DNA from: an uncultured Prevotellaceae bacterium
GTDB taxonomy: Bacteria > Bacteroidota > Bacteroidia > Bacteroidales > Muribaculaceae
Length of the DNA stretch: 55,973 nt
Assembly (NCBI GenBank): GCA_947167995.1
Contig: CAMVKS010000016.1
Span: forward strand, 1 to 55,973
Direction of reading: 5' to 3'
Position 1 is the stretch's first letter, and every line of letters starts with the position of its first letter. Of this stretch, positions 17,207 through 25,207 are shown in pieces. A program made the translations under genes and the position numbers. The notes below the pieces were generated by a model that was not told where the DNA came from, did no database searches, and was given only the letters and a program-made list of their open reading frames with translations.

Positions 17207-18748
17207 TTACAGATTAAAGTAATTACTCCTATCAAGGTTACGGTAGCCGATGGCTTCCATGATGTGGGGGGAGCGGACGGTGACGCTGGCGTCGAGGTCG
17301 GCGATGGTGCGGGCGACTTTGAGGATGCGGTCGTAGGCTCTTGCGCTCATGTTCATGCTGGTGATGGCTTGGCGCAGCTGGGCCATGCCCTCGGCGTCGG
17401 GCTCGGCGTACTGGTGCAGCAGCGAGGGGGTCATCTGGGCGTTGCAGTGCACGCCAGGGTGATTCTTGAAGCGTAGGCTCTGGATGGCGCGCGCCTTGAT
17501 AACGCGCTCGCGGATGGCTGCGCTTGGCTCGCCTGGTGCTTTGCTCGACATCTGGTCGAAGTTCACGGGCTGGACTTCTACTTGCAGGTCGATTCTGTCC
17601 AACAGTGGGCCCGAAATCTTGCTCATATATTGATGCCGCTGGTGCGGCGTGCAGATGCACTGCTTGGTGGGGTGGCCGTAGTAGCCACACGGGCACGGAT
17701 TCATCGAAGCCACGAGCATGAACGAGGCAGGGTAGTCGATGCTATACTTGGCGCGTGAAATCGAGATGTGGCGGTCCTCAAGCGGCTGCCGCATCACCTC
17801 TAAAACCGAGCGGTTGAACTCTGGGAGTTCGTCAAGAAAGAGGACACCATTGTGGGCAAGACTGATTTCCCCTGGCGTGGGATAAGTGCCGCCACCCACC
17901 AGGGCAACTGGAGAAATCGTGTGGTGCGGAGCGCGATAGGGGCGCACCGAGAGTAGGGTAGTGCCTTGTGAGAGTTTGCCTGCCACGCTGTGAATCTTGG
18001 TAGTCTCGAGTGCCTCACTGAGCGTGAGTGGCGGCAGTATTGAAGGCAGTCGCTTCGCCATCATCGACTTGCCGCTACCTGGCGAGCCAATGAGCATTAT
18101 GTTGTGTCCGCCGGCACATGCCACTTCAAATGCTCGTTTCACCATTTCTTGTCCCTTAACCTCGCTGAAGTCGTAAGGGAACTCGCCTTGTGCGCGAGCA
18201 AATTCGGCACGGGTGTCAACCACCGTTGGCTCAATGGTGATTTCATTGTTAAAGAACTGGATAACTTCCATTATGTTCTCCACGCCATACACGTTGAGGT
18301 TGTTGACCACGGCTGCTTCGGTAGCATTCTGCTTGGGCAAGACAAAGCCGTCGAGTTGCATCTCACGGGCAAGAATTGCCATGGGCAACGCGCCCTTGAT
18401 GGGCTTTACTGAGCCGTCGAGCGAGAGTTCACCCATAATCATATAGCGCCCCAGTTTTTCACTGCTAATTTTCTCATCGCCGGCAAGAATGCCGATTGCG
18501 ATGGGCAAGTCGTAGGCCGAGCCTTCCTTCTTGATATCGGCAGGCGACATATTGATTACCACGGCTTTTCGGGGGAATTTAATCTCTACGTTGGCAATGG
18601 CGCACTTCACTCGTTCAAAACTCTCTTTGACCGCAGCATCAGGGAGACCCACGAGCACATATCCCGTTCCCCAGTCGACCGAGACCTCAATCTCGACAGC
18701 GATGGCATCAATACCCTGCAGTGCCGCTCCCAGTATTTTACTTAGCAT
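17207..18748 (-). CDS. yifB: YifB/ComM family Mg-chelatase-like AAA+ ATPase
   Basis: 513 residues, full length. The N-terminal Lon-protease-like domain (about 1-165; VGLPDAAVKESFERVKCAI) lacks proteolytic function in this family. The AAA+ core has Walker A GSPGSGKS (221-228) and Walker B LFLDE (303-307), followed by a cysteine cluster NPCPCGYYGHPTKQCIC (351-366). The Mg_chelatase_C domain ends in IMEAIGYRNLDRSNYF. The Gram-negative homologue ComM is a hexameric helicase that promotes branch migration in natural transformation. A similar role here is by homology only. comM genes are also known insertion sites of resistance islands in Acinetobacter. Two broken copies of this gene's 3' part lie downstream in the same orientation. 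Confidence 0.93.
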   Translation of the reverse strand: MLSKILGAALQGIDAIAVEIEVSVDWGTGYVLVGLPDAAVKESFERVKCAIANVEIKFPRKAVVINMSPADIKKEGSAYDLPIAIGILAGDEKISSEKLGRYMIMGELSLDGSVKPIKGALPMAILAREMQLDGFVLPKQNATEAAVVNNLNVYGVENIMEVIQFFNNEITIEPTVVDTRAEFARAQGEFPYDFSEVKGQEMVKRAFEVACAGGHNIMLIGSPGSGKSMMAKRLPSILPPLTLSEALETTKIHSVAGKLSQGTTLLSVRPYRAPHHTISPVALVGGGTYPTPGEISLAHNGVLFLDELPEFNRSVLEVMRQPLEDRHISISRAKYSIDYPASFMLVASMNPCPCGYYGHPTKQCICTPHQRHQYMSKISGPLLDRIDLQVEVQPVNFDQMSSKAPGEPSAAIRERVIKARAIQSLRFKNHPGVHCNAQMTPSLLHQYAEPDAEGMAQLRQAITSMNMSARAYDRILKVARTIADLDASVTVRSPHIMEAIGYRNLDRSNYFNL

Positions 18749-18782
18749 GTAGTAACGTTTTTATGGTTTATTGCTTGTCATG

Positions 18783-18814
18783 CAAAGTTACACATAAATA
18801 GCATCCTAACCAAA
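18783..18814 (-). promoter_or_regulatory. Promoter of yifB
   Basis: Minus strand: TTTG (18811-18814), exactly 20 bases, TAACTTTG (18783-18790), 35 bases before the ATG. Confidence 0.7.
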
Positions 18815-18900
18815 TAAACAGATGCCTGAAGCAAGAGAAAAAGGAATTAAAGGATGCAAAAAAGACTCCACAATCATAAGTGCCAAGGAAAGACGCATTA

Positions 18901-18945
18901 ATTCAAGAAAAAACGACCCAGGCTCCAACGTAGGGCCTGAGTCGT
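18901..18945 (-). terminator. Intrinsic terminator after the 18998 gene
   Basis: The arms ACGACCCAGGC (18913-18923) and GCCTGAGTCGT (18935-18945) form an 11-bp stem with one wobble. On the minus strand the stem is followed by TTTTTCTTG. Confidence 0.75.
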
Positions 18946-18997
18946 TCAAATTACTGAGAATTACTAAGGTGTTTATTTCTTAAATGATTAGTCTTGT

Positions 18998-21985
18998 TTA
19001 ATAAACCACTTTTCGAGTAGAAGTTGAGCCGTTGCTGTAACGTGTCACAACAATGTTAACACCCTGGAAAGGACGGTTGCTTTCTATACCCATCATGTTG
19101 TAGTAGGTTTCGCTCACTGTCAGGGCCTCGGTATTAATAGTTCCAATAGCAGTGGGAGTGCCGTTGTTAAACTTGGCAGTGATTTTAGCCTCGGCGATGA
19201 AGTAGTCTCGACCGTTGCCGCCTTCGGTAACATCCATTGGGTGGGAATCAATGGGAGCACCCCCTTGACCAGGAATAGTGGTGGCATAGAGGCGCACGAT
19301 GTATTTCACATCCTTGCTGCCCTCGTAGGCCCAATCAACAAAGAGGTCGTTAACGTTTACAGGATCATTGGTTGGATATATAGTGTAGAGACACTCGTAG
19401 TCACTACCCCACTCGGTCAAATTGCCAGTGACTGGGTCAATACCTTCACCGCTCTGCATAGTCTCGCGGTTGAGCAGTCTTTCACCCTCGATGCGTGTGG
19501 GATTATTTTTGGTGTCAATCTCACGCCACACACGATAGTAATATACAAAGTTGATGCTGCTTACGTCTGATGACGGAAGAGTTGGGGTTATCTGCAGGTT
19601 CACACGATATCCCATCAAGTCACCACCATTGCCATAGAAGGGGTTCGTTTTCTCTTGAGCAGTGATAGCCACTTTCACCTGTGGATAGCTGGTGCTTTGG
19701 ATATCGCAGCCGTAAGAGTTTGGCCTTGAAGCATCACCATTGAAGAGTGTATTGATTACTGGCACATAGAGGCTGCGCTGATTGTCGCTTGAGCTGTTAA
19801 TGTCGTGAGTGGTGATGTCGCCACCCTCGGCACCCACTGTCTGGGTACCTACCAGCTCGTTGAGCTGCCCAGCACTATTGAGCGCGTAGATGTAGTAGTT
19901 ACCACTGTTCTGGAAGTTCTCGGCCTTTCCAATCTTGTCATATTTGCTGTAGTTGTTAGAAAATACTCGACGAATCTCATAGTTCACCACATTGGCGGCT
20001 GGATTGTTGATTGCGTTGAAAGTGATGGTGTTGTCGGGGGTAGCCTTAGCTGTGTGGGTGGTGTCGGCAATTACCTCCTCAAGGGTGCGGCCCTCTCCGC
20101 CCACGCTGTTGGTGGTCTTATAGACAGGCACCACATACTGGTCACTGCAAGCAGTATAATTCACATTGACTTTCTGCTTGAAAACGTAGGTATATTTATC
20201 GTGATGTTCATTTTTGGCTGTACTCCATGAGAAGCGGTCAATGATCTTCACTGTCGAGTTCTCAAAGCTTGTGATAGTGCCGCTGGTCACTGGCTCCTCA
20301 TCGTCAAAAAGGAAACCAAGGTCTTGAGTGCTGTTGTCATATTCTACAACGTAGCTGTATTGAGTCAAACCTTCTTCATTCTCAATTGGGGTGAAAGTGA
20401 CTGTTGCAATTTCTTTTTCGGTGCTGGTGTCGCCATGTTTACGAACTAACTTGTAAGCCACTGGGCTAAGGGTCTCATAACTTTGCATCGAGGATGGGGT
20501 GATCGATACTGTGTTCTTGTAAATGTTGATTTGCTTGCTGGCATTCTCAACGTGATAACGGCTGCGATATTCCGACACCTCGGTAAAGAATGGATATTTC
20601 TTGCTTGGAATGATAACGGTGCGCACAGGGCTCTCGGCGCTGATGGTAATGTAAGGGCTTTGGTCATCGTTGCGAAGCACTGTAGTGCCGTCGGTATCGT
20701 AGTTGATGGGATGAGCGGTGATGACGTAGCGAATGGTCTGCTGTTGCTCGGTCTGCTCAACAAGATAGCTGTGGTTTCTCACAACCACCATGCCGTTGTC
20801 ATCTTTCTCTACTTCCTGCAAGAGGGAGCGAGTGCCGTCGTCATTGAGGACATAAACATAGAAATGCTGTGGCACGTCAACACCCAGGTTCTCATAGGTG
20901 AACGAGGTGCTCCAGTCGAGGTTTACTTGATAGAAACCATAGGTCTCGGTCGAGGGTACGGCCTCAGCGTTAAGGTTGGCGGTGTACATGAGTACCTTGG
21001 GCAGAACGCCAAGGTCGCCGCTGCCGTTCTCGTAGTTTTTGAAAATCTGGCTGTCGGTGCTAAGATCGCTGGTGTTGTTGCGGGTTTCAACGTCCTTTGA
21101 TTCATTATAGGCATACTCGAGTCGACGGTCTGGAACAAAAATAGTCAGGTTGTCGAGAGCGTAGGATTCGCCAGTTGAGGTTATCTCAAACCAGTGGTTA
21201 TAGTCAGTGCTTGGTCCAAAGCCGGGCACATTGGTGCAGTCGTGATAGCAAGGATAGGGGTGTCCGGCCTTAATCTCATCGATGAAGTCGTAGGAGTCAT
21301 GTCCACCATCGCCTTTCACCGGGCTGATTTGCTCAAACAGGCGGTAGAAAGGTGCCCAATAAGCTGCTCTAGGCTTACCCTTGGAGATGATGAAGAAACG
21401 GTTGGTAGCACCTTCAAACGAGTAAAGATAGCCAGGATTGGCTGCATCATGCACTCTGGTGAAATGCGACATCAGCTTAACCGACGAAATGGCGTTTTGG
21501 AGTATGAAGTTGGTGTCGTATTGTCTCCCATTTGCATGAGATCTATACCAGCTGTCTTTCATGTTCACCATGAGCAGGGTCATGCCATCCTGGTCGGGAT
21601 TGGGAATCACCTCGGTAGGGTCGGCATTGTCCCAGGTGACTCTCATGGTAGGATTGTTAGGATTCACACCTTCATGAGCATAGGCGTTGTAGTTGATCTT
21701 GCGCACCTGAGTGCCGTTGAAGTCATAAGCGTAATGTATACCAGGAATGGTTTGGTCGGTATAAATCGCTTTCAATAAAGCCTTGATCTGCTCGGGGGTT
21801 GTCGCCTCGTCGGTGAGATAGGCTGTTTGTTCTACACCATTAGCATCTATATATGTATAGGTGTAACCACTATAGTCAAAATGTGTGACTTTCTGTGTTG
21901 TCTCGTGGTAGACAGTGGCATTAGCTGTCAGCATCCCTGCCAGTGCTATCAATGATAATAGCAGAAATTTCTCAGTTTTTTTCAT
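18998..21985 (-). CDS. Large secreted protein with T9SS-like sorting tail
   Basis: 995 residues, function unknown. The signal peptide is residues 1-23 (MKKTEKFLLLSLIALAGMLT, then ANA). The body is rich in Tyr, Thr and Asn with beta-strand character and repeated YVIRLYATT- and VVNYEIRRVF-like segments that may be fibronectin-type or other beta-sandwich modules. No catalytic motif was found. The last 40 residues (SETYYNMMGIESNRPFQGVN, then IVVTRYSNGS and a basic end) closely match the tail of the 5145 gene product and fit a type IX secretion signal. It has its own promoter and terminator, so it is a single-gene unit. A surface adhesin or matrix protein is possible. Confidence 0.82.
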   Translation of the reverse strand: MKKTEKFLLLSLIALAGMLTANATVYHETTQKVTHFDYSGYTYTYIDANGVEQTAYLTDEATTPEQIKALLKAIYTDQTIPGIHYAYDFNGTQVRKINYNAYAHEGVNPNNPTMRVTWDNADPTEVIPNPDQDGMTLLMVNMKDSWYRSHANGRQYDTNFILQNAISSVKLMSHFTRVHDAANPGYLYSFEGATNRFFIISKGKPRAAYWAPFYRLFEQISPVKGDGGHDSYDFIDEIKAGHPYPCYHDCTNVPGFGPSTDYNHWFEITSTGESYALDNLTIFVPDRRLEYAYNESKDVETRNNTSDLSTDSQIFKNYENGSGDLGVLPKVLMYTANLNAEAVPSTETYGFYQVNLDWSTSFTYENLGVDVPQHFYVYVLNDDGTRSLLQEVEKDDNGMVVVRNHSYLVEQTEQQQTIRYVITAHPINYDTDGTTVLRNDDQSPYITISAESPVRTVIIPSKKYPFFTEVSEYRSRYHVENASKQINIYKNTVSITPSSMQSYETLSPVAYKLVRKHGDTSTEKEIATVTFTPIENEEGLTQYSYVVEYDNSTQDLGFLFDDEEPVTSGTITSFENSTVKIIDRFSWSTAKNEHHDKYTYVFKQKVNVNYTACSDQYVVPVYKTTNSVGGEGRTLEEVIADTTHTAKATPDNTITFNAINNPAANVVNYEIRRVFSNNYSKYDKIGKAENFQNSGNYYIYALNSAGQLNELVGTQTVGAEGGDITTHDINSSSDNQRSLYVPVINTLFNGDASRPNSYGCDIQSTSYPQVKVAITAQEKTNPFYGNGGDLMGYRVNLQITPTLPSSDVSSINFVYYYRVWREIDTKNNPTRIEGERLLNRETMQSGEGIDPVTGNLTEWGSDYECLYTIYPTNDPVNVNDLFVDWAYEGSKDVKYIVRLYATTIPGQGGAPIDSHPMDVTEGGNGRDYFIAEAKITAKFNNGTPTAIGTINTEALTVSETYYNMMGIESNRPFQGVNIVVTRYSNGSTSTRKVVY

Positions 21986-22073
21986 AGCAAAATTCTCAAT
22001 AATATTGTAGTGATTTATAATTTAATTAAAGACAAAATGAACTATTTTTTTCTTGCACATAGGAAATCGATTG

Positions 22074-22105
22074 CAAAATTATAATTATTAATAGTAGTTC
22101 GCAAA
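22074..22105 (-). promoter_or_regulatory. Promoter of the 18998 gene
   Basis: Minus strand: TTTG (22102-22105), 20 bases, TAATTTTG (22074-22081). This leaves a leader of roughly 80 bases before the ATG. Confidence 0.65.
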
Positions 22106-22485
22106 TATTTTACTGCAAAATATTATTTAAAAACCAAAATATTTGTGAAATTTTTGCTTTAAATGGCTGATGTTTTAACATATAATATGGTGTTCTTTAC
22201 ATTGATTAATAATGACAAACATATTTTAGTAGTAAATTGAAAGCAAAAAACTTGCTTCTGAATTATAAATATTCACTAATTTGCATAGTTTGCGATTACA
22301 TTGCTTGAACCTTGTTGTGATGGGGATTTCATGCATGAGCGTCTGGCACTCTTCAGTGCTCATTATTAATCAAGTAATTGTTCATTTTCATGATGCAACG
22401 GTCACAACTGGTTAAAAACTTAAACAAGTTTTTATCGCTTAGGAACTCCAGCCAGAATAAACAGAACTCCATCCTCCATTTATTA
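22106..22485. other. AT-rich intergenic region with a dispersed 32-base motif
   Basis: No gene is supported; the open frame at 22378-22575 has no promoter or recognisable product. Two structures stand out. One is a hairpin with arms ATGAGC (22335-22340) and GCTCAT (22358-22363). The other is a 32-base segment at 22396-22427 that matches 27167-27198 at 27 positions (core GTCACAACTG, then AACTTAAACAA). Confidence 0.45.
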
Positions 22486-22531
22486 CCCCAAAAACAGGCG
22501 GTTAAGCTACATAATGGTAACTCAACCGCCT
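22486..22531 (-). terminator. Terminator after the 22555 lipoprotein gene
   Basis: The perfect 8-bp arms AGGCGGTT (22496-22503) and AACCGCCT (22524-22531) are followed on the minus strand by GTTTTTGGGG. Confidence 0.6.
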
Positions 22532-22554
22532 TGTATTTAAATGTCTATCATGAT

Positions 22555-23574
22555 TTATATAGCTGCCGGAGCTAACGATTCTATAGTCTGTCGTGCTTTT
22601 AGTTCATCGTTACCTCGGTATTTTTGGTTTCCAAGCGAGTCGGTGACAATAATGGTGGGAGTGCTGGTGATTTGGAGTCTGATGACTTCGGCATTCATCA
22701 TAGAGCCAGGCACCCAATAGTGTTTCCATGATGTGTTGTCGGCAGCAATAGTATTATACCAGGAAACCGAGTCGCTGTCGATGTTGATATCGACAATATT
22801 TACCGCCTCGGCATTGAACGTTTTCAATTCTTCGATGATAGTATTTCTCTTGGTTTTGTCCAATTCTTTGTCCCAGAAAAACAGGATGCTCGGCTTTGAC
22901 CCTGAAATTCTTGCTGTCTCAAAGTCTTCACTTGTCATCTCATAAAGATTCAAAGACGTGATTCTTGTAGCCGGCTTGATGATTCTTCCCTTGATGGTAT
23001 TATAACTATCAATCAAAGAGCTTGGTTTGGCTCCTTCGTCAATCATGTCAAGGAGCTTGTCGACCCTCTCGGGTGTGCTTGGTACATAATCAAAGAGTAC
23101 GAGTAAAGTGGAGACAACACTCGTTCTGTTGGATTTCACATATTTTTCTATTTCAGGATTGAGGATGGCGGGATTCTTTGTTTGATAGGCGGTTTTGTGC
23201 TTTACTATGAAGTCATTCCATTTCTCAAGCAACTCACTACCTTCAACCTTGAGATTATAACTATCTACAATTTTTCCAGTCACCTTTACCTTGTCGCCTC
23301 CGGTGACTACAATTCTCGTTATGGGGACATTCATGCTGTTGAACAAAAAGAGCAGCGAGGGGCTTGCACAATCGCCGTCGATGATCAGGTGGTCTTTCTC
23401 GGCAATCATCCAGGTGTCGACAACATTGCCGTCACTGTTGCAATAGATGACGTGTACGCGTTGATTTCCCAATCCCTTGAGCTCGATGTCGGCACTGAAA
23501 TCGCTGTTGGAGCAGCTCCCTAAAACCGCCAGGACCAAAATCGCAAAGCAACACAGCTTTATTCTTTGTATCAT
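22555..23574 (-). CDS. DUF4369/thioredoxin-like lipoprotein
   Basis: 339 residues. The lipobox is AVLGSC (Cys21). The N-terminal half matches the DUF4369 beta-barrel domain (ADIELKGLGNQRVHVIYCN, then VPITRIVVTGGDKVKVTGK). The C-terminal third has a thioredoxin-like fold (KPSILFFWDKELDKTKRNTI, with the cis-proline segment ITSTPTIIVTDSLGN). The usual CxxC redox pair is absent: the position after FFW reads DKELDK. It is therefore unlikely to be a disulfide oxidoreductase and may bind thiols, peptides or a partner protein in the periplasm. It has no clear promoter of its own and may be read through from the gene at 23680. Confidence 0.8.
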   Translation of the reverse strand: MIQRIKLCCFAILVLAVLGSCSNSDFSADIELKGLGNQRVHVIYCNSDGNVVDTWMIAEKDHLIIDGDCASPSLLFLFNSMNVPITRIVVTGGDKVKVTGKIVDSYNLKVEGSELLEKWNDFIVKHKTAYQTKNPAILNPEIEKYVKSNRTSVVSTLLVLFDYVPSTPERVDKLLDMIDEGAKPSSLIDSYNTIKGRIIKPATRITSLNLYEMTSEDFETARISGSKPSILFFWDKELDKTKRNTIIEELKTFNAEAVNIVDINIDSDSVSWYNTIAADNTSWKHYWVPGSMMNAEVIRLQITSTPTIIVTDSLGNQKYRGNDELKARQTIESLAPAAI

Positions 23575-23606
23575 AAAAAAAGTAGTTATTAATCTTTTTA
23601 ATAATA

Positions 23607-23646
23607 AATAAGCCTGGCTAATAGAATGTGAAGAGCCAGACTTATT
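23607..23646 (-). terminator. Hairpin between the two lipoprotein genes
   Basis: AATAAGCCTGGCT (23607-23619) pairs with AGCCAGACTTATT (23634-23646) with one mismatch. On the minus strand it is followed by the AT-rich TATTATTAAAAAG. It may end transcription of the 23680 gene, perhaps only partly. Confidence 0.55.
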
Positions 23647-23679
23647 TTATAGAATATATCTCTTATTTACCCAACACCA

Positions 23680-24060
23680 TTAATAACTGAAGACGGTGTA
23701 GTTGTCCATGTAAGGACTTCTTGACAGATACAGATAGCCACCATGAGTGTCGTAATAGAACGATTCTTGCCCTCCACCATAATAGTAAAGGACTACATAA
23801 CTGCCATGATCGTCCCATTCAAAGCCATAGGTATTCCAGTATCCATAGTCATAATAAGAAATATTACCTGTACCATTGGTGTGGAATGTTATCTCCATAT
23901 AATCATAATCGGTCGTGTAGATGGGATAACTTGTATAACCTTCGACAGCCTCAACAGCATACCAGCGATGTCCTGAAAGCACCGACCAGAAGTGCTTATC
24001 ACAGGAGCTGAGACCAACCATCATCAACGACAGCAATAGGGTAATACTTAATTTTTTCAT
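23680..24060 (-). CDS. Small lipocalin-like lipoprotein
   Basis: 126 residues. The lipoprotein signal ends in GLSSC (Cys20). The mature part is a short, extremely Tyr- and Gly-rich beta-barrel: SGHRWYAVEAVEG, ITFHTNGTGNISYYDYG, SYVVLYYYGGGQESFYYD. This resembles lipocalin-like (DUF-type) small lipoproteins of Bacteroidetes. Tyrosine content is strikingly high (about one residue in five). No function can be assigned. A promoter-like -7 box is at 24109-24116. Confidence 0.72.
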   Translation of the reverse strand: MKKLSITLLLSLMMVGLSSCDKHFWSVLSGHRWYAVEAVEGYTSYPIYTTDYDYMEITFHTNGTGNISYYDYGYWNTYGFEWDDHGSYVVLYYYGGGQESFYYDTHGGYLYLSRSPYMDNYTVFSY

Positions 24061-24108
24061 ATGCCTTTAGTTTTTATTTATTAATCAATGTATAATTTAT
24101 AATGGTTG

Positions 24109-24116
24109 CAAAGATA
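24109..24116 (-). promoter_or_regulatory. -7 box of the small lipoprotein gene
   Basis: TATCTTTG on the minus strand, 48 bases before the ATG. A TTG lies 24 bases further upstream (24141-24143), a longer spacing than ideal. Confidence 0.45.
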
Positions 24117-24207
24117 ACAAAAAATCTTTTTTTCTGCTATCAATCACAGCTTTTTTTTATGGTTTGACTATTATATTAAATGTTTAGTTTAATTTTCAGT
24201 AAAAATA

Positions 24208-24239
24208 TTTTGTTGAATGAAATATTTATCATATATTTG
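24208..24239 (+). promoter_or_regulatory. Promoter of the rubredoxin/rubrerythrin operon
   Basis: TTTTG (24208-24212), 19 bases, TATATTTG (24232-24239). The ATG of the rubredoxin-like gene is at 24292. Confidence 0.6.
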
Positions 24240-24291
24240 TAGCGTTGATAATCAACAATTTAACTATTATTCACTTTAAAACAGAACTATT

Positions 24292-24405
24292 ATGAAAAAA
24301 TGGAAATGCACAGTGTGCGGCTATGTTCATGAAGGTGAAAATCCTCCTGAGGAGTGCCCTTTGTGCGGCGTTGGACCCGAAGACTTTGAGGAAGTAGTAG
24401 AGTAA
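24292..24405 (+). CDS. Rubredoxin-like mini-protein, 37 aa
   Basis: A 37-residue gene: [19 protein letters not shown], then [17 protein letters not shown]. The pairs CTVCG and CPLCG are the four cysteine ligands of a rubredoxin-type iron site. The length is about that of the rubredoxin-like domain of rubrerythrin rather than of a classic ~53-residue rubredoxin. The first 45 bases are nearly identical to the start of the rubrerythrin gene 110 bases downstream, so it looks like a duplicated rubredoxin module. It probably passes electrons to rubrerythrin in peroxide removal. Confidence 0.88.
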   Translation: MKKWKCTVCGYVHEGENPPEECPLCGVGPEDFEEVVE

Positions 24406-24515
24406 ATGCTCACACCAAATGATGCATTGATAACCACAATGCAAAGCTAATCCCAATTATCAATAAAACTAATTTACTAACAAAATTTTCACAATAACAA
24501 AACAATCAATTGATC

Positions 24516-25067
24516 ATGGCAAAAAAATGGATATGCACAGTGTGCGGTTATGTTCATGAGGGTGACACTCCTCCCGAGAAATGTCCACAATGTAAACAAC
24601 CAGCCGAGAAGTTCAAAGAACTCAAAGAGGATGAAGAGGTGGCTTATGCCGCCGAGCACACCCTGGGAGTGGCAAAGGGCGTAGACCCCGAGATTCTCGC
24701 AGGACTGAAGGCTCACTTCGAAGGCGAATGCAGCGAGGTGGGTATGTACCTTGCAATGTCGCGCCAGGCCGACCGTGAGGGTTATCCCGAGATTGCCGAG
24801 GCTTTCAAGCGCTACGCATTTGAGGAAGCTGAGCACGCCGCTAAGTTTGCTGAATTGTTAGGCGAGATAGTTTGGGACACCAAGACCAATCTTGAGAAGC
24901 GTGCAGCTGCCGAGGCAGGTGCATGCGAGGACAAGTTCCGCATCGCCAAGCTTGCTAAGCAGCAGAACCTTGACGCCATCCACGACACAGTTCATGAGAT
25001 GGCCCGCGACGAGGCTCGCCACGGCCAGGGCTTTACCGGCCTGTTGAAGCGCTACTTTGGCAAATAA
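24516..25067 (+). CDS. Rubrerythrin with N-terminal rubredoxin domain
   Basis: 183 residues from the ATG at 24516, a better start than the in-frame TTG at 24510. The rubredoxin-like domain is N-terminal ([10 protein letters not shown], then CPQCKQP), as in 'reverse' rubrerythrins. The ferritin-like four-helix diiron domain follows, with the ligand motifs [31 protein letters not shown] and [13 protein letters not shown]. The protein reduces hydrogen peroxide in anaerobes using electrons from NAD(P)H via rubredoxin-type centres. It is co-transcribed with the 37-residue rubredoxin-like gene and ends at a strong terminator. Confidence 0.95.
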   Translation: MAKKWICTVCGYVHEGDTPPEKCPQCKQPAEKFKELKEDEEVAYAAEHTLGVAKGVDPEILAGLKAHFEGECSEVGMYLAMSRQADREGYPEIAEAFKRYAFEEAEHAAKFAELLGEIVWDTKTNLEKRAAAEAGACEDKFRIAKLAKQQNLDAIHDTVHEMARDEARHGQGFTGLLKRYFGK

Positions 25068-25096
25068 CCGCGTTAGCACTGACATTTATTTACAAC

Positions 25097-25135
25097 AATA
25101 GGGTGTGCCGAAATTCTGGCACACCCTATTTTTAT
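25097..25135 (+). terminator. Intrinsic terminator after rubrerythrin
   Basis: Perfect 13-bp arms AATAGGGTGTGCC (25097-25109) and GGCACACCCTATT (25118-25130) with an 8-base loop, followed by TTTATT. Confidence 0.9.
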
Positions 25136-25207
25136 TAAACCATTGACGTTGAGCTTCGCTCGAAGTTGTTCGCGTTCGGTATAACATGAGCAAGCTCAGT
25201 TCTCCTC

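Noticed and set aside
22378-22575. A 65-codon open frame on the plus strand
   Set aside because: It runs across a terminator hairpin into the 22555 gene on the other strand; it has no promoter and no recognisable sequence.
25140-25200. GAAGCTTCGCTC-type dyads between rubrerythrin and the adhesin gene
   Set aside because: Short arms and no T-run; not strong enough to call a terminator or element, though similar strings may be a background repeat.
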